From CATOSD01 sp965203135 (GTDB lineage: Bacteria; Chloroflexota; Dehalococcoidia; Lucifugimonadales; CATOSD01), in assembly GCA_965203135.1 (NCBI GenBank), contig CBDBBO010000001.1, positions 434,001 to 498,000 on the forward strand: 64,000 nt of DNA, given 5' to 3'. A model generated the notes under the pieces. It saw nothing but the letters and a program-made list of their open reading frames with translations, was not told the origin of the DNA and searched no databases. Of the stretch, positions 7,400-16,605 are shown piece by piece. Position 1 is the first letter of the stretch, and each line of letters opens with the position of its first letter. Position numbers and translations under genes: made by a program.

Positions 7400-8233
7400 T
7401 CATTCGCGGCTCGGCTTCCAGGTGATGAGGCCGTTCGGCCTGAACTTAGCGCCCTTTACCCTGAAGCCGTCGTCGTCCTCTTCCAGCAGCTCTTCCGCAG
7501 CGGCGCGGAGCCGCGCCTCCTCCTCGCTGCCGGGGGGCACCCAGAGGAAGCCAGCGACCTGCCGCACGGCGTCCTCGCGGCTCTCGAACGGCGAGCGGAC
7601 GTCATTCGGCATCATCTCTACGTTGGGATATATGCCCAGTTGCCACAGCACCTGCATGAGCTCCGGCAGGCCGGGCATGTTGAGCCGCTCCTCGTAGTAT
7701 ACCGCACGCCAGAAGTCCGCGAAGCGGCTGGGGGGCGAGTCCATGAACGCGAACACCGCGACCTTCCGCCGAGCGTGGGCATCGAGCTTGCGCATGAAGT
7801 GGTCGATCTCCACCACGCCGTAGACGACGTGGGAGCAGATGACCAGGTCGGCAGGCTCTACGTCGGCGTCCTCCCAGTTGGCCTGCACGACGGAGAGGTT
7901 CGATATCCCGGCCTCGTCCGCGCCTTCCTGGAGTTGCTCGACCATGGAGGGCGAGGGCTCCACCGCGGTTACGTGGCGGCAGTGCAAGGCGAGGGGCAGA
8001 GCGAGGCGTCCTCCGCCCGCGCCGACGTCCAGCACGGTGGTGTCGGGGCCGGCCATGTCGAGCACACGCTGCAGCGCGGCGTCCGGCTCGCGGTGGGGGT
8101 CGGCGCGGAAGGCGGACGCCCGCGTGCGCCAGAAGTCCGCGTCGGGCGGGTTCTTCTCCTGCGCTCTGATCGACTGGGCGTGGTGACTCTCCACCCTGCC
8201 CTTCCAGTCCTGTATGGCGTCCGGGGCGGCCAC
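7400..8233 (-). CDS. class I SAM-dependent methyltransferase
   Basis: 277 residues. Motif I VLDVGAGGGRLALPLA (about residues 67-82) and the following acidic VTAVEPSPSM mark an S-adenosylmethionine Rossmann fold; DLVICSHVVYGV is the motif IV region. Starts with GTG at 8233, 16 bp after the serine hydrolase stop, with only a weak Shine-Dalgarno, so translation may be coupled. The C-terminal 80 residues are rich in Glu and have no known catalytic motif. The substrate is unknown; small-molecule methylation is most likely in this catabolic setting. Confidence 0.85.
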   Translation of the reverse strand: MAAPDAIQDWKGRVESHHAQSIRAQEKNPPDADFWRTRASAFRADPHREPDAALQRVLDMAGPDTTVLDVGAGGGRLALPLALHCRHVTAVEPSPSMVEQLQEGADEAGISNLSVVQANWEDADVEPADLVICSHVVYGVVEIDHFMRKLDAHARRKVAVFAFMDSPPSRFADFWRAVYYEERLNMPGLPELMQVLWQLGIYPNVEMMPNDVRSPFESREDAVRQVAGFLWVPPGSEEEARLRAAAEELLEEDDDGFRVKGAKFRPNGLITWKPSRE

Positions 8234-8249
8234 GGATGTACCTGCCTCA

Positions 8250-9110
8250 CTACGCCTTCAGGGCGTCGTAGCAGAGTCTTGCCAGCGAGCCGATGAGATG
8301 CGCGGCGGCTGTGTGGCCGGGCCTGCCGTCGTCGAGATCGACGGGCACGTTCTCGGTGTAGGCGGTCAGCACGCAGAGAGGAGTGTCGCCCTGGAAGATG
8401 ATGCCGGCGTCGTTGTAGTTGCGCGCGCCGGTGCCGGTCTTGTGGGCCACCCTGGCCTCGCTGGGCAGCATGGACGGCATACGGGTGTTGAGCTTCTGCC
8501 AGAGCAGGATTTCCAAGCCTACCTGACACAACTCGGTGGTGCAGCCGAGGCTGGCGGCGGCTTCCTCGTCGGTCGTGCCGCGCAGGATGAGCTCGAGGAG
8601 CAGTCCGACGTCGTTGGGCGTGGTGGCGTTGGAGGCGTCCACGGGATGGTTGCGGTCCAGGTTTCCGGGCGGGATGCCGTGCCTGTGGGCGGTGCCGACC
8701 ATGCCTATCGACTGGCAGAGGGCGTTGACGTCGTCCAGGCCGACGAGGTCCGCGACGGTGCCGGTGCATGTGTTGTCGCTGACGATGATCATCATTGCGA
8801 GATGGTCGCGCAACGGCAGCACGAATCCGGGCTGGAGGTGCTGAAAGCAGCCGGAGTTGTTGTCCTGGTACTTGGCCTGGATCGGGATGGGCTGGTCGAG
8901 GGAGAGCCTGCCCTCGTTCACGGCCTTGAGAGCGGCCATCATTATGGCTATCTTGCGGGTGCTTGCGGACGGCACCACCACGGCGCCGTTGCGGTCGGCG
9001 GTGCGACCGCTCGACAGGTCCTTGAAGTACCAGCCGATGTGAAATGGCTCCTGCTCGGAGCGCTCGTTGAGCGAATCTACCAGCGTGTCTATGGCGGTCT
9101 GTGTAGCCAT
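8250..9110 (-). CDS. serine hydrolase of the class A beta-lactamase fold
   Basis: 286 residues. The three active-site boxes of the class A fold are present: S50-x-x-K53 (STRK), S111-D-N113 and K224-T-G226. The Glu166 equivalent expected in the omega loop is not seen: the matching region reads LDRNHPVDASNATTPND with no Glu. No signal peptide is present, so the protein should be cytoplasmic. A true beta-lactamase is therefore doubtful; an esterase or peptidase role is as likely. GGAGGTGACCC precedes the ATG. Confidence 0.82.
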   Translation of the reverse strand: MATQTAIDTLVDSLNERSEQEPFHIGWYFKDLSSGRTADRNGAVVVPSASTRKIAIMMAALKAVNEGRLSLDQPIPIQAKYQDNNSGCFQHLQPGFVLPLRDHLAMMIIVSDNTCTGTVADLVGLDDVNALCQSIGMVGTAHRHGIPPGNLDRNHPVDASNATTPNDVGLLLELILRGTTDEEAAASLGCTTELCQVGLEILLWQKLNTRMPSMLPSEARVAHKTGTGARNYNDAGIIFQGDTPLCVLTAYTENVPVDLDDGRPGHTAAAHLIGSLARLCYDALKA

Positions 9111-9226
9111 GGGTCACCTCCCGGAGTGCGGCGCAGCGGGTGCACCGTAATGGGGCCAATTATGGCAGCTTGGCGGTCGTTTGTCATTCGACGGTTGGCT
9201 TCAGGGCCTTTGCGGGTGATCGGAGA

Positions 9227-10834
9227 TCATGACTGGCCGCGGCGGAGGACTTTGCCCGGACGGGCGGCGGTGTGCCTGCCCTGGTCGATTACCGGCACGC
9301 CATTTACCAGCACGTAGGGTATGCCGTCGGGGTGTTGGTGCGGGTCCTCCCAGGTGGCGTTGTCGATGACCGTCTCGGGGTCGAAGACCACCAGGTCCGC
9401 CGTCAACCCCTCCCTGACGAGGCCGCGGTCTTTCATGCCCATGCGCTGGGCCGGAAAGCCGGTCATCTTGTGGATGGCCTGCTCCAGGGTCAGGACGGCG
9501 GGCTGCTCGCGGACGTAGCGGCCCAGGATGCGCGGGTGAGTGCCGTAGAACCTGGGGTGGGGCAACGCGTCCTTGTAGGGGCCGTTCGGCGAGACGGCGT
9601 TGCCGTCGGAGCCTATCATCGCCAGCTCGTGGCCCATGAAGTAGCGGACGTCGCTCTCTATGCGATTGTGGACGAGCGTTGGGACGGAGCCGTTCTCTTC
9701 CTCCATCAGCTCGATGACGACCTCGGCGGGTTCGATCTCCCGCTCTTCCGATATCTCTATGATGTTCTTGCCAACGAGGTGTTGGTTGCCCTCCGTGTGG
9801 ATGTAGGCCACGTACCAGGCATCCCACTGGGGCTCCAGTCCACCAAGCCCCGCGGCGATTTCCCGGCGGGCGCGCCGTCTTAGATCGGGGTCGCGCAGGC
9901 GCGCCATGAAGTCCTCGATTGTCCCCGCCTGGACCCAGAGGGGCATGAGCTGGTTGAAGCCCGCGCCTGCCGCAGTGTACGGGTACATGTCGTAGGTGAT
10001 GTCCAGCCCGCCCTCGCGGGCCTTCACCAGGAGATCGACCATGGAGGGGCCTTCGCCGTACGCCCGGGGGTCGGTGATTGCCAGGTGGGAGAACTGGACC
10101 GGGATGTCGGCTCGCTGACCTATCTCGATGGCCTCCTCGATGGCCGACATGTGCAGGCCGTTGCCGACACGGGCGTGGGTGGCGTAGAAAGCGCCCTCGT
10201 AGTGCCTGATGGACTCGCAGATGGCCACTATCTCGTCCGTGGTGGCGTAGGCTGAGGGCGTGACCGATAGCCCGGTGGACAGGGAGAAGGCGCCCATCTC
10301 GACGGCCTCGGCGGCGAGTCGTTTCATCTCGCGCAGCTCGTCGGGAGTAGCGGGCCGATCCTCGATGGCCCCCGCGGCTATCTGCAGGGCGGCGTTGCCG
10401 ACCTGGGGAGCCAGGTTGATGCTGATGCCGTTGGATTCGAGCGCATCGGCCCAATCGTCGAGCGTGCTCCACTCCCAGGTCGCGTCGCCGATGAGGGCCT
10501 TGCCTAGCTCGTCCTGCAGGGCTTTCGGGCCGCCCTTCCCTGCCGGGAAGGGTGAGTAGCTACAGTTTCCGGTGACCTCGGTGGTGACTCCCTGGTGGGC
10601 CTTGCTGTCGCCGCCGGGGTCATCGAAGAGGGTGACGTCGGAGTGGGTGTGCATGTCGATGAAGCCTGGAGACACCACGTGGCCGGTGGCGTCGATGCGG
10701 CGGGCGGCCTCGGCGTGGGCGAGGGAGCCTATGGCCTCGATCCGGCCGTTGGATATGCCAACGTCGGCACGGTACCGGGGCGAGCCGGCGCCGTCGACGA
10801 TGTCGCCATTTAGGATCAGGATGTCGAATGCCAC
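9227..10834 (-). CDS. N-acyl-D-amino-acid deacylase (D-aminoacylase)
   Basis: Amidohydrolase-superfamily enzyme that releases D-amino acids from N-acyl forms. 535 residues, normal length. Metal ligands H62-x-H64 in MHTHSD, followed by GVTTEVTGNCSYSPFP typical of D-aminoacylases; a late HPRFYG and a final urease-like strand DLVVFDPETV fit the family. Starts with GTG at 10834 behind GAGGAGG, 11 bp after the leuB stop, so the two are probably cotranscribed. The pairing with amidase and hydantoinase genes suggests use of amide- and D-amino-acid-containing organic nitrogen. Confidence 0.92.
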   Translation of the reverse strand: MAFDILILNGDIVDGAGSPRYRADVGISNGRIEAIGSLAHAEAARRIDATGHVVSPGFIDMHTHSDVTLFDDPGGDSKAHQGVTTEVTGNCSYSPFPAGKGGPKALQDELGKALIGDATWEWSTLDDWADALESNGISINLAPQVGNAALQIAAGAIEDRPATPDELREMKRLAAEAVEMGAFSLSTGLSVTPSAYATTDEIVAICESIRHYEGAFYATHARVGNGLHMSAIEEAIEIGQRADIPVQFSHLAITDPRAYGEGPSMVDLLVKAREGGLDITYDMYPYTAAGAGFNQLMPLWVQAGTIEDFMARLRDPDLRRRARREIAAGLGGLEPQWDAWYVAYIHTEGNQHLVGKNIIEISEEREIEPAEVVIELMEEENGSVPTLVHNRIESDVRYFMGHELAMIGSDGNAVSPNGPYKDALPHPRFYGTHPRILGRYVREQPAVLTLEQAIHKMTGFPAQRMGMKDRGLVREGLTADLVVFDPETVIDNATWEDPHQHPDGIPYVLVNGVPVIDQGRHTAARPGKVLRRGQS

Positions 10835-10845
10835 GCTTTTCCTCC

Positions 10846-11946
10846 TCAGATGCGGCCGGCAATAACGCCGCCAAGCTCGGTGGTGGAGACTACGTCGCCG
10901 CCGTCACCCGCGATGTCGGGGGTGCGGTAGCCTTCCGCGAGCACGCCGGATACGGCGTCCTCCACGGCGCGCGCCTCGTCCTCCAGTCCGAAGGAGTAGC
11001 GCAGCATGAGCGCCATGCTGAGGATGGTGCCGATGGGGTTGGCCACGCCCTGCCCCGCTATGTCGGGCGCGGTGCCGTGAATAGGCTCGTACAGGCTGAC
11101 GGCGCTGCGCCTGCGGCGGCCGGAAGCGCCCGGCAGACCGGCGAGGCTGGCCGAGGGGAGCATGCCCATCGAGCCGGACAGCACGGACGCCTCGTCCGTG
11201 AGTATGTCGCCGAAGGTGTTCTCGGCGACGATTACATCAAAGTGGGCCGGGTTGCGGATGAGCTGCATCGCGGCGTTGTCGACCAGGACGTGCTCCAGCT
11301 CCACGTCCGGGTAGTCCGCCGAGACCTCGTCGGCGATCTCGCGCCAGAGCCGGGACGACTCGAGCACGTTGGCCTTGTCCACCGAGGTGAGCAGCTTGCG
11401 CCGCCCCCGCGCCAGCTCGAACCCGGCGCGCACGATGCGGACTATCTCCGCCTCGGTGTAGCGCAGGGTGTCCACGCCGCGCCTGCCGCGGGAGGTCTGC
11501 CAGCGGCGCTTGGGCTTGGCGAAGTAGAGGCCGCCGGTCAGCTCACGAACGACCACCATGTCCACACCTTCGAGCAGGTGCGGCTTGATAGGGCTGGAGT
11601 TGATCAGCTCCGGGTAGACCCTGACCGGCCGGAGATTGGCGAACAGACCCAGCATCTTGCGTATGGCGAGTATGCCGTCTTCGGGGCGGACGGCGGCGCT
11701 GGGGTCGTCCCACTTGGGGCCGCCGACAGCTCCGAACAGGATGGCGTCGGTATTCTCGCACAGTTCGGCGGTCTCGTCGGGGAGGGCCGTGCCGTGCGAG
11801 TCGATGGCGTTGCCGCCGACGCTGCCGTAGTTGAGGTCGAATGAGTGGCCGAAACGGCCCTCCACGGCCTTGAGGACCTTGGTCGCCTCGGCGACGACCT
11901 CGGGGCCAACGCCGTCGCCGGGAAGCACAGTTACCGAGTAGTTCAT
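10846..11946 (-). CDS. leuB: 3-isopropylmalate dehydrogenase
   Basis: Oxidatively decarboxylates 3-isopropylmalate in leucine synthesis. 366 residues, standard length. Family marks: LPGDGVGPEV at the N-terminus, VRELTGGLYF with the substrate-binding residues, DNAAMQLIRNP and the metal-binding DILTDEASVLSGSMGMLPSA, and HGTAPDIAGQGVANP near the coenzyme site. AAAGGAG lies before the ATG. Other leu genes are absent nearby. A second family member sits at 22794-23864; this one is the better LeuB because of its length and DNAAMQL motif. Confidence 0.93.
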   Translation of the reverse strand: MNYSVTVLPGDGVGPEVVAEATKVLKAVEGRFGHSFDLNYGSVGGNAIDSHGTALPDETAELCENTDAILFGAVGGPKWDDPSAAVRPEDGILAIRKMLGLFANLRPVRVYPELINSSPIKPHLLEGVDMVVVRELTGGLYFAKPKRRWQTSRGRRGVDTLRYTEAEIVRIVRAGFELARGRRKLLTSVDKANVLESSRLWREIADEVSADYPDVELEHVLVDNAAMQLIRNPAHFDVIVAENTFGDILTDEASVLSGSMGMLPSASLAGLPGASGRRRRSAVSLYEPIHGTAPDIAGQGVANPIGTILSMALMLRYSFGLEDEARAVEDAVSGVLAEGYRTPDIAGDGGDVVSTTELGGVIAGRI

Positions 11947-11969
11947 GGGTCTCCTTTGCAGATTGCCGG

Positions 11970-13172
11970 TTAGTCGGAGGGCGCGTGGACGCCCACGATG
12001 TTCTCGCTAATCAGCCGCGCGACGCGGTGGTGGTCGTAGCCCAGCAAATCCGTCAGTACGGACTCGGAGTCCTGACCGATTTCGGAGGCGGGCCGCCAGT
12101 GGCGCTTATCCAGGCTGTTGCCGGGTATCGGGTTGCCCTGGTAGCGTTTTGGGCCGAACTTGGGCTCTTCCAGTTCTACGAAGAAGTCGCGCGCGCCGAG
12201 GTGGGGGTCTGATAGCACCTGGTGGTTCTTGGCGACCAGGCCCGCCGGCACGCCCGCTTCCTGCAGGCACTCCATGGCCTCGCGGGGATCCCTGTCGCGC
12301 ATCCAGGCCGCGATGGCGGCGTCGATGGCGTCCTCGTGCTGGCGGCGTCCGTCGGCGGTGGCGTACTCAGGCCTGTCCAGCGCTTCTGGGTCGTCCATGG
12401 CGCGGCGGAGCGCACGCCAGTCGCCGTCGGAGGTGACGGACACCGCGACCCAGTTATCGTCGCCGGACGCGGCGTAGGCGCGGCTTGGCGCGTGGCCGCA
12501 GAAGCGGTTGCCCGCCGGACGCGGCTGGCCGCCATCGACGGAGCGCGCCAGGAAATACTCGCCGAGGACGCTCACGGGGCTGTCGGACAGCGAGTGGTCG
12601 ATGAACTGGCCGAGGCCGGTCTCGCGCTTGTGGGTGAGGGCGTTCATGACGGCGGCGGCCATGTTCAGCCCGGAGAGCGGGTCGGCGTAGGCCAGGCCGG
12701 TGGGCAGCGGCGGCTCGCCGGGGTAGCCAAGCATCGAGACGATGCCGGCCTGCGCCTCCGCCGCGGTGCCGAGGGAGGGATAGTTGGAATACGGGCCGGT
12801 CGCGCCAAAGCCGGACATCGAGCAGAGCACTATGCCCGGATTCACCTTGCTGAGCGACTCGTAGCCGAGGTTGAGGTTGGGCATGACGCGGGGCCGGAAG
12901 TTTTCCACCACGACGTCGGTTATGGCTACCAGGTCCAGGAAGACGTCGCGGCCCTCGTCGGTGTCGAGGCGGACGGCGAGGTTGGGCTTGTTGCGATTGA
13001 GCTCCCGGTCTATGAGGCTCAGACCCTGCTCGGCGGTCCTGGGATCGCTCACCCTGATTACGTGCGCGCCGAAGTCGGCGAAGATCCTGCCGCCGAGCGG
13101 GCCGGCCCATACCCTGGTCATGTCGATGACGCGAACGTCGCTCAGAGCGGAGTCGAACATCGGGGCGCTCAC
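11970..13172 (-). CDS. family III CoA-transferase (CaiB/BaiF)
   Basis: Moves CoA between carboxylic acids. 400 residues from GTG 13172, which overlaps the stop of the upstream CoA-transferase by 4 bp (GTGA); the frame stays open further upstream but those codons lie inside the neighbour. N-terminal VRVIDMTRVWAGPLGGRIFADFGAHV is trimmed here to its key parts: VIDMTRVWAGP then DFGAHVIRV, the CoA-binding region. NPGIVLCSMSGFGATGPY is the conserved middle motif, and LGQFIDHSLSD holds the expected catalytic Asp region. Forms a likely heteromeric pair with the next gene. Confidence 0.9.
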   Translation of the reverse strand: MSAPMFDSALSDVRVIDMTRVWAGPLGGRIFADFGAHVIRVSDPRTAEQGLSLIDRELNRNKPNLAVRLDTDEGRDVFLDLVAITDVVVENFRPRVMPNLNLGYESLSKVNPGIVLCSMSGFGATGPYSNYPSLGTAAEAQAGIVSMLGYPGEPPLPTGLAYADPLSGLNMAAAVMNALTHKRETGLGQFIDHSLSDSPVSVLGEYFLARSVDGGQPRPAGNRFCGHAPSRAYAASGDDNWVAVSVTSDGDWRALRRAMDDPEALDRPEYATADGRRQHEDAIDAAIAAWMRDRDPREAMECLQEAGVPAGLVAKNHQVLSDPHLGARDFFVELEEPKFGPKRYQGNPIPGNSLDKRHWRPASEIGQDSESVLTDLLGYDHHRVARLISENIVGVHAPSD

Positions 13173-14332
13173 GCCAGTACCGCGTCCGTGTGCTCGCCCA
13201 GTAGCGGCGCGCGGGAGAGCTCCGGCGTGCCCAGGGAGGAGTGGAACGGGAACGAGGGGTAGGTGGCCGCCGGAGCGGACGGGTGATCGAGCCGCTGGAA
13301 CATGCCTCGGTGTCGATACTGGGGATCGTCGAGCACCTCGCCCAGATCGAGGACGGGCGCGGTGACGAGGCCCCAGTCGCCGGCCGATTCGGCGAATAGC
13401 GGCGCGCGGGGGCGGTCTTTCGACCACTCGAGAATGATCTCGTCTATCGCTTCCGCGTTGGCGCGGCGCTTCTGGCGGGTATCGAAGCGGGGGTCCTTCT
13501 GCAGGTCCTCCCTACCCATCATCGTGCAGAGCAGGTCCCACTGCCACTCCATGGCGAGGCCCCAGCAGAGTTGGCCGTCGGCGCAGGGCAGAACGACGTT
13601 TGGATAGGTGGCAAACGGGCCCCGCCGCTCCCACCTGTGGCCGTTGCGGGTGCGTACGAGGCCTTCGTAGGTGTGCATGACGTAGGTGTACTGGTGGAGA
13701 GTGGCGACGGTCTCCAGCATGGTCAACTCAAGGAACCGGCCCTGACCGGTGCGCCCGCGCTCCCACAGCGCGAACTGGACGGCGGCGTAGGCGGTGAGAG
13801 CGGTGAGGTAGTCGGCCTGGCGTCCGGGCAGCGTGAGGGGCTCGCGGTCTTCCTCGCCGATCAGGTACATGAAGCCGCCGAGGGCCAACTGGACCATGGG
13901 GCTGGAGTTCCAGCGCGCGTACGGGCCGGACAGTCCGAATGGGGTGACACACAGCTCGACGAGACCGGGGTTGGCCGCCGTGAAGGTGTCCGTTGGGAGG
14001 TCGAGCCGTTCGCGGAGCGGGAGGGTCCAGTCCTCGATGAGCACGTCGGCGGAGGCGGTCAACGCAGACAGGCGGGCCATGCCTTCGGGTGTGCGCCAGT
14101 CGAGCAGCACGCTCTTCTTACCGGTGTTGTTGTAGAGGAACAGGGCGCTGGACTCGGGGCCGCGGTCGTCGGTGAGGAACGGACCTTCGCGGCGGGACCA
14201 GTCGCCGTCGGGTGGAAGCTCGACCTTGACGACATCGGCCCCAAACGCGGCGAGCATCCTTCCGCAGTGCGGACCGGCGACGCCCTCGGCGACTTCCACG
14301 ACGGTCAGCCCCCGCAGGGACAGCGCGGTCAA
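13169..14332 (-). CDS. family III CoA-transferase (CaiB/BaiF)
   Basis: 387 residues from TTG 14332, preceded by AAAGGAG at an 11-bp distance; an alternative TTG at 14368 adds 12 residues without its own ribosome site. Marks: LTVVEVAEGVAGPHCGRML, AAFGADVVKVE, NNTGKKSVLLDW, and GQGRFLELTMLE for the active-site region, where the usual Asp after GQG is replaced by Glu-Leu context, so this subunit may be the less active partner. Overlaps the following transferase by 4 bp, which argues for a two-subunit complex. Candidate promoters lie at 14402-14430 and 14725-14753. Confidence 0.9.
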   Translation of the reverse strand: MTALSLRGLTVVEVAEGVAGPHCGRMLAAFGADVVKVELPPDGDWSRREGPFLTDDRGPESSALFLYNNTGKKSVLLDWRTPEGMARLSALTASADVLIEDWTLPLRERLDLPTDTFTAANPGLVELCVTPFGLSGPYARWNSSPMVQLALGGFMYLIGEEDREPLTLPGRQADYLTALTAYAAVQFALWERGRTGQGRFLELTMLETVATLHQYTYVMHTYEGLVRTRNGHRWERRGPFATYPNVVLPCADGQLCWGLAMEWQWDLLCTMMGREDLQKDPRFDTRQKRRANAEAIDEIILEWSKDRPRAPLFAESAGDWGLVTAPVLDLGEVLDDPQYRHRGMFQRLDHPSAPAATYPSFPFHSSLGTPELSRAPLLGEHTDAVLA

Positions 14333-14401
14333 CTCGGCAGGTGCTCCTTTCGCTGGCGCGGCGGACAAGGTTTGCGAAGGACGCCGCGAGTGTCAGGAGG
14401 A

Positions 14402-14430
14402 ATTTAACCGCAGGGCTGTGGGTGCGTCAA
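14402..14430 (-). promoter_or_regulatory. candidate promoter of the CoA-transferase pair
   Basis: On the minus strand TTGACG, 17 bp, TTAAAT. It would start a short leader of about 60 nt. The rest of 14431-14724 holds no convincing gene. Confidence 0.4.
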
Positions 14431-14724
14431 CACGGGGGGAGGGGTGGACGGGAGCGCTACCTCTGGGGTCGGCAAAGAGTGTGAGGAGCTGCCTGTGGTC
14501 CGAGGGGAGAAACCTCCAAAAAACTGTTCCATTCCGTTTCATTTGTCTTGTTCTGGCTCGCTCCCTAGCTGGGCAGTCCGAATGTTCGGGACAGTTGCAG
14601 GACAGGGGCGGCACGGTTCAGGGCCCGAGGGCGGTGAAACGAGACGGAGGCGGGACAGGGTGTCGCGGGCGTCGACTGCGCCGACTGTGGTCGCCGATGT
14701 GTTGGGTTGGTAGGTCATGGGAGG

Positions 14725-14753
14725 GTAATAGCACGGATGTACGGACAAGTCAA
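14725..14753 (-). promoter_or_regulatory. candidate upstream promoter of the CoA-transferase pair
   Basis: On the minus strand TTGACT, 17 bp, TATTAC. A transcript from here would have a leader of roughly 380 nt. I see no known riboswitch in it; a 69-codon open frame inside it looks accidental. Confidence 0.45.
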
Positions 14754-14800
14754 GGCGGCTGGTGAAGTTCGAGTTGGGAGAGCCGAGGCCAAATGGAGTC

Positions 14801-16434
14801 TTACGGCGTGTAGGTGTTGGGCGGCGTGATTTTGTGGAATATGGAGTATTCGGAGACGACCTCGCGCTCGCCGTCGATGGGCGCCCACACGACGATGGTG
14901 TAGACGCCCGGAGGCACGTCTCCGATGTCGGCTTTCACGGAGAAGTAATTGCCACTGACCCTCATTTCGGAAGCCGTAATCCAGGGCACCACGAGGGAAG
15001 TGGCTTCCCGTTCCTGGCTCGCCTCATAGGCAGCTTGCCATAAATCGCGGGCCTCATCGTGGGATTGTGGCGCCGGAGCGGCAATGCTGATTTCATTCGG
15101 ATCGGGGCATGGCTGATAGGTGACAGTGAAGGAGTTCTCGGGATAAAGGGAGTCACCGGTTAGCGGTGGTCGCAAACCCGCCACTAAACGTCCGTTATCA
15201 TAGCAGTACGTTCGCGCGAGTTGACCCCTTGTGAGAGTACTGAGCGGCAGATCGTAGAATATCTGAACGCCCAAGTCATCCACGAAGTTGAAGGCGGCGC
15301 CGTTCTTCACCTCACCAGACAGCGCGAGAATTCGCCCGTTGATGACCGGCAGACTGTCGTACTCCACGTGGTGGCCTTCAAAGTGCTGGACGGCGCCAAA
15401 GTTGAAGCGGTCCCACGCCAAGCCGATGTTTACTTTCTTGTGAGTTGAGGCGAGTATGTTTCGGCGATGTCCGGGACTATCTATCCAGCCCTCCATCGCA
15501 TCGCGAACTTCCAATTTGACGTCCCCGATGGGACTGTATCCGTCTGATTCTCCGATGCAGTAGCCCAAGCCGTGTATGTTCTCTCCGTTTGACTGGTAGC
15601 CGCCGGCGAGGCTGTATCGCATGTAGGGTTTCAGTCCGTCGATGCCCCAGTGAGAAGAGAAGCAGTGTTCGATGGCGAGTTCCGCGTGAAACTGGGCCGC
15701 GAAGTTTTCGCCAAGGACAACTGGGTGAAGGCCGGCGGCGGCGCGCTCCGCGTTGATCAACTCGAGCATGTACTGTTTAAGCTCAAGGTGACGCCGCACG
15801 GGCGAGTCTTGGCCGGTTGGTGTATTCGTCGGGGACGGGGTGCTGGTGGGGACGATTATCGGTACCGGAGTCGGCGCCTCGAACGCCACGGGAGTCGGTT
15901 CGGGTACCCGGGTGCCGGTCGGCCGCGCTATGGGAGTCGGCGCCTCGAACGCCACGGGAGTCGGCTCGGGTACCCGGGTGCCGGTCGGCTCACTCGTTGT
16001 CGTGGGTGGCGACCTGGAGTCGGCTGAGGTGTTGACACTGCCAGGCTTGCGGGCACAATGGTCGCGGTCCGCGTTAAGGGAGGAACGGTCGTCGGAGTGG
16101 GTGGGATCGGCGTCGCGGTGGGTGATGGCGCGACCTCGACCCGGGCCCCGACTGACTCCGGCACCGTGTTCTCGGAGTCTGTGGGCCCGTCGAAGAACTC
16201 GGCGAGTTGGGATTGCACGTGCGGGTTGGCGGCGACAGCGACGACCGCGATGATAACCGCTACGATCGCAATGGCGACCCAGGCTCGCCCACCGCCTCCG
16301 CCACGTGGCGTTTGTCCTCTTGGCGGACGGCGCGGAGGTGGGGGTGGGGAGGCACCGCGCGCGGACCTGCGGGGGCCTGCGCCGGTGCAGTCGGCGCATG
16401 TGCAGGCTGGGGGATGTCCGTAGTATGGGCGCAC
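14801..16434 (-). CDS. CAP (SCP/PR1) domain membrane-anchored protein, frameshifted
   Basis: The N-terminal part in one frame (16434 to about 16010) has a four-Cys start (ACTCADC), a Pro/Gly-rich arm, a membrane helix AWVAIAIVAVIIAVVAVAA and a Pro/Thr-rich stalk. The frame then has to shift by one base near 16010 to reach the second part (to 14801), which continues the Pro/Thr stalk and holds a CAP domain: LELKQYMLELINAERAA, WGIDGLKPYMRYSLAG, SNGENIHG, GWIDSPGHRRNIL. A C-terminal beta-rich extension follows. Both frames give the same kind of stalk, so one base seems lost. The stalk contains a 22-residue duplication. CAP proteins are secreted or surface proteins of uncertain activity. Could be a sequencing error or a real pseudogene. 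Confidence 0.72.
15867..15988 (-). repeat. tandem 66-bp repeat in the CAP protein stalk
   Basis: Two near-identical units (15867-15922 and 15933-15988, offset 66 bp) encode PTGTRVPEPTPVAFEAPTP twice. I see one base difference between the 56-bp shared cores. Confidence 0.85.
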
Positions 16435-16543
16435 GCTAGGCTTCCTGTGGCGCTCTATCCGTTCGTGAGAGTATAGGTCATCGGCGGCGCTCCGTCAGCA
16501 AGCTCGCAAGCGATGCGCGCCGTGCGTTTCGGCCATTCCTCCG

Positions 16544-16572
16544 TTGACCGACTTGCCGCACCATCCTATCAT
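16544..16572 (+). promoter_or_regulatory. promoter of the Phd/VapC pair
   Basis: TTGACC, 17 bp, TATCAT; start predicted near 16579, giving a leader of about 27 nt that contains AAAGGAGG. Confidence 0.6.
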
Positions 16573-16605
16573 GTAGTCGCGCGGCCGAGCGAAAGGAGGC
16601 GCATC

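Noticed and set aside
14539..14748. 69-codon open frame in the CoA-transferase leader
   Set aside because: No ribosome site, unusual composition, and it overlaps the candidate promoter.
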